Source: an uncultured Cytophagales bacterium (lineage in GTDB: Bacteria; Bacteroidota; Bacteroidia; Cytophagales; Thermonemataceae). From it: a stretch of DNA of 64,000 bases. The number at the start of each line of letters is the position of its first letter. Position 1 is the stretch's first letter. Made by a program: the position numbers and the translations under genes. Under the pieces are notes generated by a model, which was not told the DNA's origin, ran no database searches, and worked only from the letters and a program-made list of their open reading frames with translations. Shown here in pieces: positions 45,948-53,929 of this stretch. The stretch is from assembly GCA_938002655.1 (NCBI GenBank), contig CALLAC010000003.1, positions 1 to 64,000 on the forward strand. Reading direction: 5' to 3'.

Positions 45948-46139
45948 CTATTTCTTAGTTTGCTGATTGTCATCATTCTCTTTCAAAAGTTCGGGAGCTA
46001 TTTCGGCAAGTTCTTTTTCTACGTTGCGTAAATCTTCGCGTACAAGTCTGTGTGTATGCTCGTCCAAATCTTTGTTTTTCAAGATGTTGAGCAAACGCTC
46101 TCTATCTGCTAAAAGTTTTTCTTTGTTAATGTGTATCAT
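45948..46139 (-). CDS. Small charged coiled-coil protein
   Basis: A 63-residue, highly charged protein (MIHINKEKLLADRERLLNIL, then DEHTHRLVREDLRNVEKELAEIAPELL). Heptad-like leucines over residues 8-50 suggest a helical hairpin or coiled coil. No family is recognised. A minus-strand TACTTTCG (46190-46197) could be its -7 box. It stands alone between a terminator and rocA. The composition and clean boundaries favour a real gene. Confidence 0.6.
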   Translation of the reverse strand: MIHINKEKLLADRERLLNILKNKDLDEHTHRLVREDLRNVEKELAEIAPELLKENDDNQQTKK

Positions 46140-46405
46140 AATGCTTTTTTATTTGAGTTCTATAAAAAACTGAAAATCAAATATTTATTCGAAAGTAAGA
46201 TGCTGAAAATACGATTTGAAATTCATAAACTAAATTAACGTTTTTTTGAATATTACACTACAATTTTACAAATTTTTTTTTTAGCACAGCTTGGCATAAG
46301 ATTTGCTGATAAGCCAATTTCCTTGAATAATGATGCGATTACTTCGAAAAATAGTGATAATATGACTTAGTGAAAGACAGAAATAGTAATACCTCTTATT
46401 TTCTG

Positions 46406-48034
46406 CTAACTTTCTGCCATAAACGGATATTTGTAGTCAGTAGGTGGAACAAAAGTTTCTTTGATAGCACGGGCAGAAGTCCAACGCAAAAGATTGAGCA
46501 TGGAACCTGCTTTGTCGTTTGTTCCTGAGGCTCTTGCACCACCGAAGGGTTGTTGCCCTACTACTGCTCCTGTGGGTTTATCGTTGATGTAGAAATTTCC
46601 TGCCGAATGTCGCAAACGCCTGCTTGCCAAATCAATAGCGTAGCGGTCTTGGGCAAAAATAGCTCCTGTAAGGGCATAGGGCGAAGTTTTATCTACCAGT
46701 GTAAGCACATCTTCAAAATTTTCGGGCTGATAGACATATACGCTAAGCACAGGACCGAAAATTTCTTCTTGCATCGTAATATACATAGGGTCTTGTACTT
46801 GCAAAATAGTAGGCTCAATGAAATACCCTTTGGTTTTGTCATAATTGCCACCTGCTATTATGCTTACTCCGTCTTTCTTGGCTTGCTCTATGTATCCTGT
46901 GATTTTATCAAAGGCTTTTTCATCAATTACAGCATTGACAAAGCAAGAAAAATCTTCCACACTTCCCATTTTGATTTCTTTCAAATCGGCAAGCATATAA
47001 TTTTTTACTTCCTCCCAGATATTGGCGGGTATGTAGGCTCGGGAAGCCGCCGAGCATTTTTGCCCCTGATACTCAAAAGCACCGCGAATAAGAGCCGTAG
47101 CCAAGGCTTTGGTATTGGCAGAATAATGAGCCAATACAAAATCTTTTCCGCCTGTTTCACCTACAATGCGAGGATAGGTCTTGTAGTTGGCGATGTTTTC
47201 GCCTATGGTTTTCCATATTCTTTGAAAAGTGCCTGTTCCTCCTGTAAAATGAATACCAGCAAAATCGGGGTGAGAGAAAATTACCTCGCCTGCGGTAGGC
47301 CCATCTACAAAAACGAGATTGATAACGCCATCAGGTACACCTGCCTCTCTGAATACCTTCATTAGTACGTGAGCTGAATAGATTTGCGTTTCGGCGGGTT
47401 TCCAGACAACACAATTCCCCATCATAGCGGGTGAGGTGGGCAGGTTGCCTGCAATAGCCGTAAAATTGAAAGGAGTAAGGGCAAAAATAAAGCCCTCTAA
47501 GGCACGATGCTCTACTCTATTCCAAACGCCTGCCGAAGAGATAGGTTGCTCGCGATAGATTTGCTCCATAAATTTCACATTGAAGCGAAGAAAATCAATG
47601 ATTTCACAGGCAGAATCAATTTCAGCTTGAAATACATTTTTAGATTGCCCCAACATCGTAGCGGCATTAAGCTCGTAGCGATATTTAGAGGAAATGAGTT
47701 CAGCGGCTTTCAGAAAAATACTTGCCCGATGTTCCCAACTCATGTTTTCCCATAATTCTTTGGCATTGAGAGCGGCACGAATAGCACGTTCTACCTCTTC
47801 TTTACCGCCTTTGTGATAGTAACCCAAAGTGTGGCTCAATTCGTGAGGGGGAGCGATACGCTTCCGATTGCCTGTGCGTACCTCCTCGCCACCAATAAAC
47901 ATTGGAATATCTAATTCTTTGCTTTTTAGCTCCAGGAGTGCTTTTTTCAAAAGTTCTCTTTCTTTACTGCCTGGTGCATAGCTATACACAGGCTCATTTT
48001 TAGGTTCAGGAATTGTGAAAATACCGTAATTCAT
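46406..48034 (-). CDS. pruA: L-glutamate gamma-semialdehyde dehydrogenase
   Basis: Oxidises delta-1-pyrroline-5-carboxylate/glutamate semialdehyde to glutamate, the second step of proline and arginine catabolism. Aldehyde dehydrogenase motifs: GETGGKDFVL with the catalytic glutamate, QGQKCSAASRAY with the nucleophilic cysteine, and the C-terminal GQQPFGGARASGTNDKAG. Length 542 fits the stand-alone P5CDH1 type. The start ATG 48034 gives the typical N-terminus MNYGIFTIPEPKNEPV; the frame is open to 48070. No proline dehydrogenase gene is in the window. The 271-codon antisense frame inside it is a shadow. Confidence 0.95.
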   Translation of the reverse strand: MNYGIFTIPEPKNEPVYSYAPGSKERELLKKALLELKSKELDIPMFIGGEEVRTGNRKRIAPPHELSHTLGYYHKGGKEEVERAIRAALNAKELWENMSWEHRASIFLKAAELISSKYRYELNAATMLGQSKNVFQAEIDSACEIIDFLRFNVKFMEQIYREQPISSAGVWNRVEHRALEGFIFALTPFNFTAIAGNLPTSPAMMGNCVVWKPAETQIYSAHVLMKVFREAGVPDGVINLVFVDGPTAGEVIFSHPDFAGIHFTGGTGTFQRIWKTIGENIANYKTYPRIVGETGGKDFVLAHYSANTKALATALIRGAFEYQGQKCSAASRAYIPANIWEEVKNYMLADLKEIKMGSVEDFSCFVNAVIDEKAFDKITGYIEQAKKDGVSIIAGGNYDKTKGYFIEPTILQVQDPMYITMQEEIFGPVLSVYVYQPENFEDVLTLVDKTSPYALTGAIFAQDRYAIDLASRRLRHSAGNFYINDKPTGAVVGQQPFGGARASGTNDKAGSMLNLLRWTSARAIKETFVPPTDYKYPFMAES

Positions 48035-48139
48035 ACAAAAAATTGGCTTTAAGGTTGTTTCAAAACACAAAGTTAGTAAAAATTATTCCATGCACAATGA
48101 GTAAAGTCATTGCTATGTATTGAAAAAGAGAGAGCAATG

Positions 48140-50026
48140 TTAATACAAAACCCTGAATTTGATAGTGTTTTCGATGCGTTTTAGGTCGGTAATCACATCT
48201 TTGCTATACTCTTTGTCAATATCTGTAATAACATAGCCAATTTCTTCGTTGGTTTTGAGATATTGCCCTAAAATATTGATTTGATGACTGGCTAGTACTT
48301 GATTGATTTGAGCAAGGATACCTGCCGTATTTTTGTGGATATGCAAAAGCCGATGAGCATCCTTTTGAGCTGGAAGTTGCAAATTAGGCATATTTACGCT
48401 AGCATATGTACTACCTGTATTGATGTAATCAATGAGTTTTTGGGGTACGTATTCGCCGATATTTTCTTGAGCTTCTTCGGTGCTACCGCCAATATGAGGT
48501 GTAAGAATTACATTAGGCAAACCTCGCAATAGGCTATTAAATTCTTCATCATTATTTTTAGGCTCGTATGGGAAAACATCTACCGCCGCTCCTGCAATCT
48601 TACCACTCTTTATGTTTTTTACAAGAGCTTCAATATCAACGATGTGTCCGCGTGCTAAATTTAAGAAAATTACACCTTCCTTCATTAAATCAAACTCTTT
48701 TTCACTTATTAAGTTAGTATTTTCTTTTCTGCCGTCTACGTGTAAACTTACAAAATCTACTTCTTGCAAAAGTTCTTCAAGGGTATTGCATTTACGAGCA
48801 TTTCCCAAAGCAAGCTTATCCACAATATCATAGAAATACACTTGCATACCCAAAGCCTCTGCTACTACCGAAAGTTGCGAACCAATATTACCATAGCCTA
48901 CAATTCCCAGCTTTTTCCCTCTGATTTCACGACTATTTTTGGCTGATTTATCCCATATTCCTTTGTGGGTAAGATTACTTTTTTCAAAAATTCTCCTTGT
49001 AAGCATAATCATCTCGCCGATGGCTAATTCTACTACACTTCGGGTATTGCTATAAGGAGCATTGAAAACTGCTATACCTTTGTGCATGCAAGTCTTCAAA
49101 TCTATTTGGTTAGTACCAATACAAAAAGCACCTATGGCTATGAGTCTTTCGGCATTAGCCAACACTCTGTCAGTAATATTAGTTTTGGAGCGAATACCCA
49201 GAATTGAAATATCTCGGATAGCCTCGCACAATTCGGCTTCGTTCAGAGCTGTTTTTAGCAACTCTACTTGATAGCCTTCTTTTTCAAAAATAGCTTTGGC
49301 TTTGGGGTGTATGTTTTCTAAAAGTAAAACTTTGATACGATGCTTGGGATAAGAGACTTGCATAGGCAGTTTATGTATGAACAAGAACTCGTCTAAATTA
49401 GGTAAAACATAATCAGCTTTGGCAGTAACACTTTCACGTTTGATATTTTCAGTGAAAGCATAGAAACGATTGGCGAGCCCTGCTTCACGCATTTGGTAAT
49501 CAGTATAACCATCTCCTATTACATACACTTCGCCTTCAAGATTTAAGGCTTTGAGCTGAAGCACTTTGCCTTCGTTTTGAGCAAGTAAATGGCTGGTATC
49601 GTAACCAACGATATTTCCGCTCTCATCGAAAAGAAAAGTATTAGCAAAAACATTTTCGGGCTTTATGCCGTATTCGCTTACAATAGGCACAATAAACTCC
49701 CGAAAACCGCTGGAAATAATGAGGATGTTATTGGCAAACTGCTCAAAAAATTGTTTATTTCTCTGTATAGAAGGCGATACTTTGGTTTTCAGAAACTCAA
49801 TGAGAGCTTCAATATGCTTTCGATGAGCAGAAAGCAAAGCTACACGCTTACGCAGGGCATCGGCAAAAGAAATTTTTCCTTCCATACCTGCTTGGGTGAT
49901 TTGCTCAATTTGAGTGATACGCTTTTTACCTTCGGGGGCATCCTGCAAGGCAATGCGAGCCAATTCATCAAGCCCCTCTACTTGTGTAAAAGTGCTGTCA
50001 AAATCAATGATGATATAGCTTTTCAA
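48140..50026 (-). CDS. serA: Fused phosphoserine phosphatase / 3-phosphoglycerate dehydrogenase
   Basis: A 628-residue fusion of two serine-synthesis enzymes. Residues 1-215 are a HAD phosphatase of the SerB type: motif I DFDSTF with D8 and D10, motif II IISSGF (103-108), Lys154, motif III GDGYTD (171-176). Residues 230-550 are phosphoglycerate dehydrogenase: NAD fingerprint GYGNIGSQ (377-384), catalytic arginine in NTRSVVEL (329), and the histidine in TPHIGGSTEE (511). Residues 558-628 form an ACT domain, the usual serine-feedback site. serC is not adjacent. The first and third steps of the pathway are thus physically joined. Confidence 0.93.
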   Translation of the reverse strand: MKSYIIIDFDSTFTQVEGLDELARIALQDAPEGKKRITQIEQITQAGMEGKISFADALRKRVALLSAHRKHIEALIEFLKTKVSPSIQRNKQFFEQFANNILIISSGFREFIVPIVSEYGIKPENVFANTFLFDESGNIVGYDTSHLLAQNEGKVLQLKALNLEGEVYVIGDGYTDYQMREAGLANRFYAFTENIKRESVTAKADYVLPNLDEFLFIHKLPMQVSYPKHRIKVLLLENIHPKAKAIFEKEGYQVELLKTALNEAELCEAIRDISILGIRSKTNITDRVLANAERLIAIGAFCIGTNQIDLKTCMHKGIAVFNAPYSNTRSVVELAIGEMIMLTRRIFEKSNLTHKGIWDKSAKNSREIRGKKLGIVGYGNIGSQLSVVAEALGMQVYFYDIVDKLALGNARKCNTLEELLQEVDFVSLHVDGRKENTNLISEKEFDLMKEGVIFLNLARGHIVDIEALVKNIKSGKIAGAAVDVFPYEPKNNDEEFNSLLRGLPNVILTPHIGGSTEEAQENIGEYVPQKLIDYINTGSTYASVNMPNLQLPAQKDAHRLLHIHKNTAGILAQINQVLASHQINILGQYLKTNEEIGYVITDIDKEYSKDVITDLKRIENTIKFRVLY

Positions 50027-50107
50027 AATAATTGGAGTTTTTGAGCAAATTTAGGCAAAGAAAAGTATTGAAAAATAAAAATTTGTTAATTTTTTTGAAA
50101 AATACAA

Positions 50108-50130
50108 AAGCCGAGTATAGAACTCGGCTT
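50108..50130 (-). terminator. Intrinsic terminator after the phasin-like gene
   Basis: A 9-bp perfect stem AAGCCGAGT/ACTCGGCTT with a 5-nt loop. On the minus strand it is followed by TTGTATTTTTC. It lies 26 bp after the phasin-like stop and upstream of the serA start. Confidence 0.8.
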
Positions 50131-50155
50131 CTGGGATATCATAGCGGGTGAGCAA

Positions 50156-50578
50156 TTACTTTGCAGGTTGGCAAAGGTCAATTACTTTTAGCATAGTTTC
50201 TTTTGCGAAATCTATGTTCATGTAATCGGTAGGTTTCCACTCTGCTCCTTTTTTAGAGGATTTTCTCCAGAAATCCAAGTCCATAGCAGTAGTGAAGTTT
50301 TTTTGGAAATGTTTAATTTGAGCGTTCAACACTTCGTTAAGTTCTTCTACTGATTTTACTTGAGCAACACGGATAAGAGAATCGAACCAGTTGCTTGCCA
50401 AATTTTCTTGAGCTTCTATTGCTTCCTTGATGAAATCAGGAGCATTGTCAAGACCTACGGTTTTTTTCACGTTAGCAAAAGCTTCCTTCAACGTGTTTTT
50501 TACTTTTACAAGAGCTTCTTGGTTTTGCTCAGCCATTTTGTTTACAGCTTCAGTAGCCGCATTCTTTGCAGTTGCCAT
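50156..50578 (-). CDS. Phasin-like protein
   Basis: A 140-residue helical protein with Ala/Lys/Glu-rich amphipathic N-terminus (NAATEAVNKMAEQNQEALVKVKN) and segments ASNWFDSLIRVAQVKSVEEL and IKHFQKNFTTAMDLDFW that match the general pattern of phasin-family proteins, which coat polyhydroxyalkanoate granules. No PHA synthase is in the window, and similar proteins exist in organisms without PHA, so a granule role is only a possibility. It has its own promoter and terminator and hence is a single-gene unit. Confidence 0.65.
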   Translation of the reverse strand: MATAKNAATEAVNKMAEQNQEALVKVKNTLKEAFANVKKTVGLDNAPDFIKEAIEAQENLASNWFDSLIRVAQVKSVEELNEVLNAQIKHFQKNFTTAMDLDFWRKSSKKGAEWKPTDYMNIDFAKETMLKVIDLCQPAK

Positions 50579-50627
50579 AGTAGTATGGTTTAAGGGTTAG
50601 ACAAATCTTTTTTCAGAATTTCTGATA

Positions 50628-50658
50628 CAAAATTACAAGATACTCGAAAACCATACAA
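50628..50658 (-). promoter_or_regulatory. Promoter of the phasin-like gene
   Basis: On the minus strand TTG (50656-50658), 20 bp, then TAATTTTG (50628-50635), a full consensus match. The leader to the ATG at 50578 is about 43 nt. Confidence 0.7.
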
Positions 50659-50778
50659 GCAAATCGGCAGTTTTTTTGTATTTTTTTGTAAAATTTTTCT
50701 AAAAATTGAATTTTTTCAACTATTGAATTGGATTATTTTTATACAAACCAAATATTATTCGGCTAGCATAACAATATT

Positions 50779-51660
50779 TCAAGCATTTTCCTGAATAAAA
50801 TCTAATAAATCTTCAATTTTGGCTAAAATAAAGACATTTTCAGGAGTATCCAGCCCTTGTCCTATTACTTGACTGCCTGTGAGTATGATTTTACTTTCAG
50901 GGAAAGACTTTGAAATTTCATAAATGTATTTCTGTATCTGCTGAAAAGAGGGTGAGGAAGTAATTACACTGAAAAGAAATTCGGGCTTGTATATTTTGTA
51001 AGCCTCTTTGAGGTCGTTTAGTGGTACAGTCTGACCTAGGTAAATTGTTCTTTGTTTTCGGCTACGCAAAATATAATTGGTAAATAGTAGCGAAAGTTCG
51101 TGCCATTCGCCCTCAGGCAAGAAAAGCATATACTTTTTGCCTTCGGTATAATTGGGTTTGAGATGATCAATGGCCACAATAATTTTTTGTCGTATCAAAT
51201 GAGAAATAAAATGTTCTTGGGCAGGGTTGATAGTGCCTGCAAGCCACAAAATACCGATTTTTTGTAAAAAAGGGAAGATTATCCGAATCATTGTATTTTC
51301 AAAGCCCATCTGCTTGATGCTCTGCGAAAGTAGATACTCAAAGCGTTCTTCGTCCAAATCCATCATACAGAGCATAAAAGCCTGAATTTTATCTTGGGAA
51401 TCAGTAGATTTCTCTGTAAGACGAATAAGTTCGGCACGTAGTTCTTCTGCTGACATCTGAGCGATTTGCGAAATTTTATGCCCATGTTTGTTGAGTACCG
51501 AGATATTGAGAATGAGTTTGAGGTCAAAGTCGTCATAGTAGCGTATATTGGTGTCTGTACGTTTAGGTTTAAGAATATCGTATCGTTGCTCCCAAACACG
51601 CAAGGTATGGGCTTTGATGCCCGAAAGGGTTTCTACGTCTTTAATAGAATAATAACTCAT
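50779..51660 (-). CDS. CarH/LitR-like B12-binding MerR regulator
   Basis: A 293-residue transcription factor. Residues 3-70 form a MerR helix-turn-helix (YSIKDVETLSGIKAHTLRVWEQRY). Residues 90-165 form the helical cap of B12-binding proteins, with W139, E149 and H150 in the spacing W-x9-E-H. Residues 175-290 form the Rossmann-like cobalamin domain with GEWHELSLL, where H187 corresponds to the lower-ligand histidine of CarH. These residues match those of Thermus CarH (W131, E141, H142, H177), so light control through adenosylcobalamin is plausible. Carotenoid genes, the usual targets, are absent here. Confidence 0.88.
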   Translation of the reverse strand: MSYYSIKDVETLSGIKAHTLRVWEQRYDILKPKRTDTNIRYYDDFDLKLILNISVLNKHGHKISQIAQMSAEELRAELIRLTEKSTDSQDKIQAFMLCMMDLDEERFEYLLSQSIKQMGFENTMIRIIFPFLQKIGILWLAGTINPAQEHFISHLIRQKIIVAIDHLKPNYTEGKKYMLFLPEGEWHELSLLFTNYILRSRKQRTIYLGQTVPLNDLKEAYKIYKPEFLFSVITSSPSFQQIQKYIYEISKSFPESKIILTGSQVIGQGLDTPENVFILAKIEDLLDFIQENA

Positions 51661-51755
51661 AATTTGGGTAGCTTATAAATCTTTTTTTCATTAAAAAATA
51701 TGATGTGGTTTGCATAAATAACTAATTGAACAAAAAAATGTTTATTAAACAACAA

Positions 51756-51784
51756 AAAGACATCAACCAAAGGTCGATGTCTTT
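51756..51784 (-). terminator. Isolated terminator-like hairpin
   Basis: AAAGACATC pairs with GATGTCTTT over 9 bp, and ACC/GGT pair inside after a single mismatch. On the minus strand it is followed by TTTGTTG. No recognised gene ends here, so it may end a short RNA on the minus strand or form part of the regulator's leader. Confidence 0.45.
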
Positions 51785-51787
51785 ACT

Positions 51788-51814
51788 ACACCTGTTTAAG
51801 ATACACACCTGTTT
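51788..51814. repeat. Direct repeat upstream of the CarH-like gene
   Basis: ACACCTGTTT occurs at 51788-51797 and again at 51805-51814, 17 bp apart from start to start, about 130 bp upstream of the regulator's ATG. Such a phased direct repeat is a candidate operator. Confidence 0.4.
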
Positions 51815-52025
51815 GTATGAAAAAACTACTTTTTAATAACTGCTTTCTTGTATTACGTGCAAATTTGTGTAAAGTTTCAAAAAAAGTATAACTTTTTTGA
51901 AAACCTGTAAGATTTGAAAAATACTTTTTTCATTTCATAAAAAATTTTTGCAAATGGTGCAAGCCATAAGCTGTTTCATTATCCAAGCATTTGTAATACG
52001 CGAATGCATTATACATAAAAATTTG

Positions 52026-52049
52026 AACCGAAATGGCTCGGTTTTTGTT
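52026..52049 (+). terminator. Terminator-like hairpin in lipoprotein leader
   Basis: AACCGA (52026-52031) pairs with TCGGTT (52038-52043) and is followed by a T-run (TTTGTTT). It is 38 bp before the ATG of the Trp-rich lipoprotein, and a weaker GCATT/AATGC hairpin (51987-52007) precedes it. The order suggests an attenuator or the end of an upstream short transcript. Confidence 0.45.
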
Positions 52050-52086
52050 TGTATATCAGTAAACGAACCATCAAACTTGTACGCTT

Positions 52087-53166
52087 ATGAAAAGGCATTG
52101 GATATATTATATTTTACTTGCATGGGGTACTTTTTCTTGTGCTTCGCAGGGAAGAATTGTTTCGCAAAATGATGAATACGATGACGTATATTTTGTAGGT
52201 GATGATATAAAGAAAGCTCAAATTCGCCAAAATCAAAGAGTTTTAGAAAGTGACGGTCTGACAAGCGATGCCTACAATAGCGAATATGACCAAAAACCTA
52301 TTAGCAATTTTAGTAATCCTGATGCTATAGATTATCCTGTTGCACAGGGTGGTAGCTTGTATGTACCTATGAATAGCCAAAGTGCTAACTGGAATAATTA
52401 CAATTCTTGGAACGATAATTGTTGGAATACTTGGAGTAGTTGGAATAGTTGTTGGAGTTGTAATGGATGGAGCTACGGTTGGAACTCTTGGAATAACCGC
52501 TACTGGTATGGAGGTTGGAACAGCCCTTATTGGTACAATGGTTGGAATAATCCGTATTGGTATGGAGCCGCTTGGGGTAGCCCCTACTGGAATACTGGTT
52601 GGGGAAATGGCTGGTACATAGGTTATGGCTATGCCTATAACTATGGTTGGAATTCTTGGAATAGACCTTGGGGCTGGAATACTGGTTGGGGAAATACTTG
52701 GTTATGGAACGACAATCGTCTCCCTCAAAATAGCCTATACATAGGTCCTCGTGCTTCGGCGGGTAGAGGTAGTAATTTTATCAGAAATAATCCTAATCCA
52801 AGATTGCAGTCAAATAACAATGATAATAGCAATCAAGGAAACAGAGTGATTACAGATGGTAGAATAAGAAACTATTCCTCTGATACTTACACTCCTACAC
52901 AAAGCAACGAAGTTCGCACAGGTAGAACTAAAACAGAAAGAAGCAGTATCAACGCCGAACGCTACAATAATTCCAATTCATCAGAGCGTTATGAGAATAG
53001 AAATAGAACCTCTTGGGAAAGTAGAAGTAACTCTAATAGCCCTTTTTCTTGGGGCAGTGGTAGGGAAAGAAATTCTTCAGGTGGAAGTTTTGGTAGCAGC
53101 GGAAGTGGAGGTTCTTCGGGTGGAAGTTCGGGTAGGAGCAGAACAGGTGGCAGAGGAGGAAGATAA
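52087..53166 (+). CDS. Tryptophan-rich repeat lipoprotein
   Basis: A 359-residue exported protein with hydrophobic N-terminus ending in a probable lipid cysteine (C18, TFSC). Residues 28-95 are acidic, with EYDDVYFVGDD, seen in similar Bacteroidota proteins. Residues 102-207 hold 25 tryptophans in 106 residues, with Gly, Asn and Tyr, and repeats of about 10 residues such as YWYGGWNSP, YWYNGWNNP and YWYGAAWGSP. Residues 225-359 are disordered, rich in Ser, Asn, Arg and Gly, ending in GRSRTGGRGGR. No catalytic motif is visible. A structural, adhesive or surface-coat role is inference. It is monocistronic with a terminator. Confidence 0.85.
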   Translation: MKRHWIYYILLAWGTFSCASQGRIVSQNDEYDDVYFVGDDIKKAQIRQNQRVLESDGLTSDAYNSEYDQKPISNFSNPDAIDYPVAQGGSLYVPMNSQSANWNNYNSWNDNCWNTWSSWNSCWSCNGWSYGWNSWNNRYWYGGWNSPYWYNGWNNPYWYGAAWGSPYWNTGWGNGWYIGYGYAYNYGWNSWNRPWGWNTGWGNTWLWNDNRLPQNSLYIGPRASAGRGSNFIRNNPNPRLQSNNNDNSNQGNRVITDGRIRNYSSDTYTPTQSNEVRTGRTKTERSSINAERYNNSNSSERYENRNRTSWESRSNSNSPFSWGSGRERNSSGGSFGSSGSGGSSGGSSGRSRTGGRGGR

Positions 53167-53185
53167 TCAAACGATTGCACTACAT

Positions 53186-53216
53186 AAAGGCGAGATTTTA
53201 CTCGCCTTTTTTTATT
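53186..53216 (+). terminator. Intrinsic terminator after the Trp-rich lipoprotein
   Basis: A 9-bp stem AAAGGCGAG/CTCGCCTTT with a 6-nt loop is followed by TTTTATTTTTC. It overlaps the last codons of the convergent truB. Confidence 0.85.
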
Positions 53217-53872
53217 TTTCTACAATGGGCTTCTAAATCAGGAATTTTCCAAGCATTTTCCAAACGAAACTCTCCTATACGTGTGCGACAAAGACTTTTC
53301 AGGTAAGCCCCTGTGCCTAGTTTTTCACCTATATCCCTTACCAAACTGCGAATATAGGTACCTTTGGAGCATAAAACACGAAACTCTATTTCAGGAAAAT
53401 TTTTTGAACTTGTGATTTCCAATTTGTAAATATGAACTTTTTTCGGACAAATTTCTGTACTTTCACCTTTGCGTGCAAGTTCATATAAACGCCTTCCATC
53501 TTTTTTTACAGCAGAATAAATAGGTGGGGTTTGCTGTATTTCTCCTAAAAATTCAGGTAAAATATCTATTACGTCTTCAATTTTTAGGTGGCTGGTATCT
53601 GTTTCAGAATCAAAATTTGTCTCTAAATCTACGGAAGGAGTTGTTTTGCCTAAAACTAAAGTTCCTGTATACTCTTTTTCTTGGGCTTGATAGAAAGGTA
53701 TTTCTTTCGTTTTTTTTCCTGTGCAAAGGATGAGCAAACCCGTAGCAAGGGGGTCTAATGTGCCTGCATGCCCTATTTTAGTAACTTTCAAGAGATATTT
53801 AACTTTTTTGAGGGCTTGGAAAGAAGTCCATCCATAGGGTTTATCTATTAGAATTACTTGGTTTTGTTCCAT
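53198..53872 (-). CDS. truB: tRNA pseudouridine-55 synthase
   Basis: Makes pseudouridine 55 in the T-loop of tRNAs. The catalytic aspartate lies in GHAGTLDPLATGLL (about residue 43), after IDKPYGWTSFQALKKVK; YSAVKKDGRRLYELAR and CSKGTYIRSLVRDIGE are further family blocks. Length 224 is at the short end, as in Bacteroidota. The ATG at 53872 is the right start: the open frame extends to 54196 only by running through the tRNA-Val gene. A strong terminator ends 22 bp upstream of this ATG, leaving little space for a promoter. Confidence 0.96.
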   Translation of the reverse strand: MEQNQVILIDKPYGWTSFQALKKVKYLLKVTKIGHAGTLDPLATGLLILCTGKKTKEIPFYQAQEKEYTGTLVLGKTTPSVDLETNFDSETDTSHLKIEDVIDILPEFLGEIQQTPPIYSAVKKDGRRLYELARKGESTEICPKKVHIYKLEITSSKNFPEIEFRVLCSKGTYIRSLVRDIGEKLGTGAYLKSLCRTRIGEFRLENAWKIPDLEAHCRKIKKGE

Positions 53873-53893
53873 AGTTTCCGATTTTTCTGAATA

Positions 53894-53928
53894 AAAAAGC
53901 CTCAAAATTCTACATTTTGAGGCTTTTT
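53894..53928 (-). terminator. 15-bp terminator between tRNA-Val and truB
   Basis: AAAAAGCCTCAAAAT (53894-53908) pairs perfectly with 53914-53928 around a 5-nt loop, and on the minus strand it is followed by a T-rich tail. It lies 1 bp past the tRNA-Val 3' end and 21 bp before truB. Confidence 0.85.
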
Positions 53929-53929
53929 G

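Larger units (their letters stand above)
51661..52086. other. Regulatory intergenic region, 426 bp
   Basis: Separates the divergent CarH-like gene and the Trp-rich lipoprotein gene. It contains a 9-bp stem-loop with inner helix (51756-51784), a pair of 10-bp direct repeats (51788-51814), and two hairpins in the leader of the plus-strand gene (51987-52007 and 52026-52043). The open frame at 51948-52172 is considered spurious. Confidence 0.6.

Noticed and set aside
46550-47365. Long antisense open frame (271 codons) in pruA
   Set aside because: Lies wholly within a strongly conserved aldehyde dehydrogenase gene and its product has no recognisable features.
51948-52172. 74-codon open frame upstream of the Trp-rich lipoprotein
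   Set aside because: Overlaps the lipoprotein start in another frame, spans the leader hairpins, and shows no domain or signal of its own.
52390-52707. CRISPR-like or satellite DNA in the repetitive stretch
   Set aside because: The periodicity follows codons for a Trp/Gly/Asn/Tyr-rich protein and the repeats are degenerate, not spacer-separated exact repeats.
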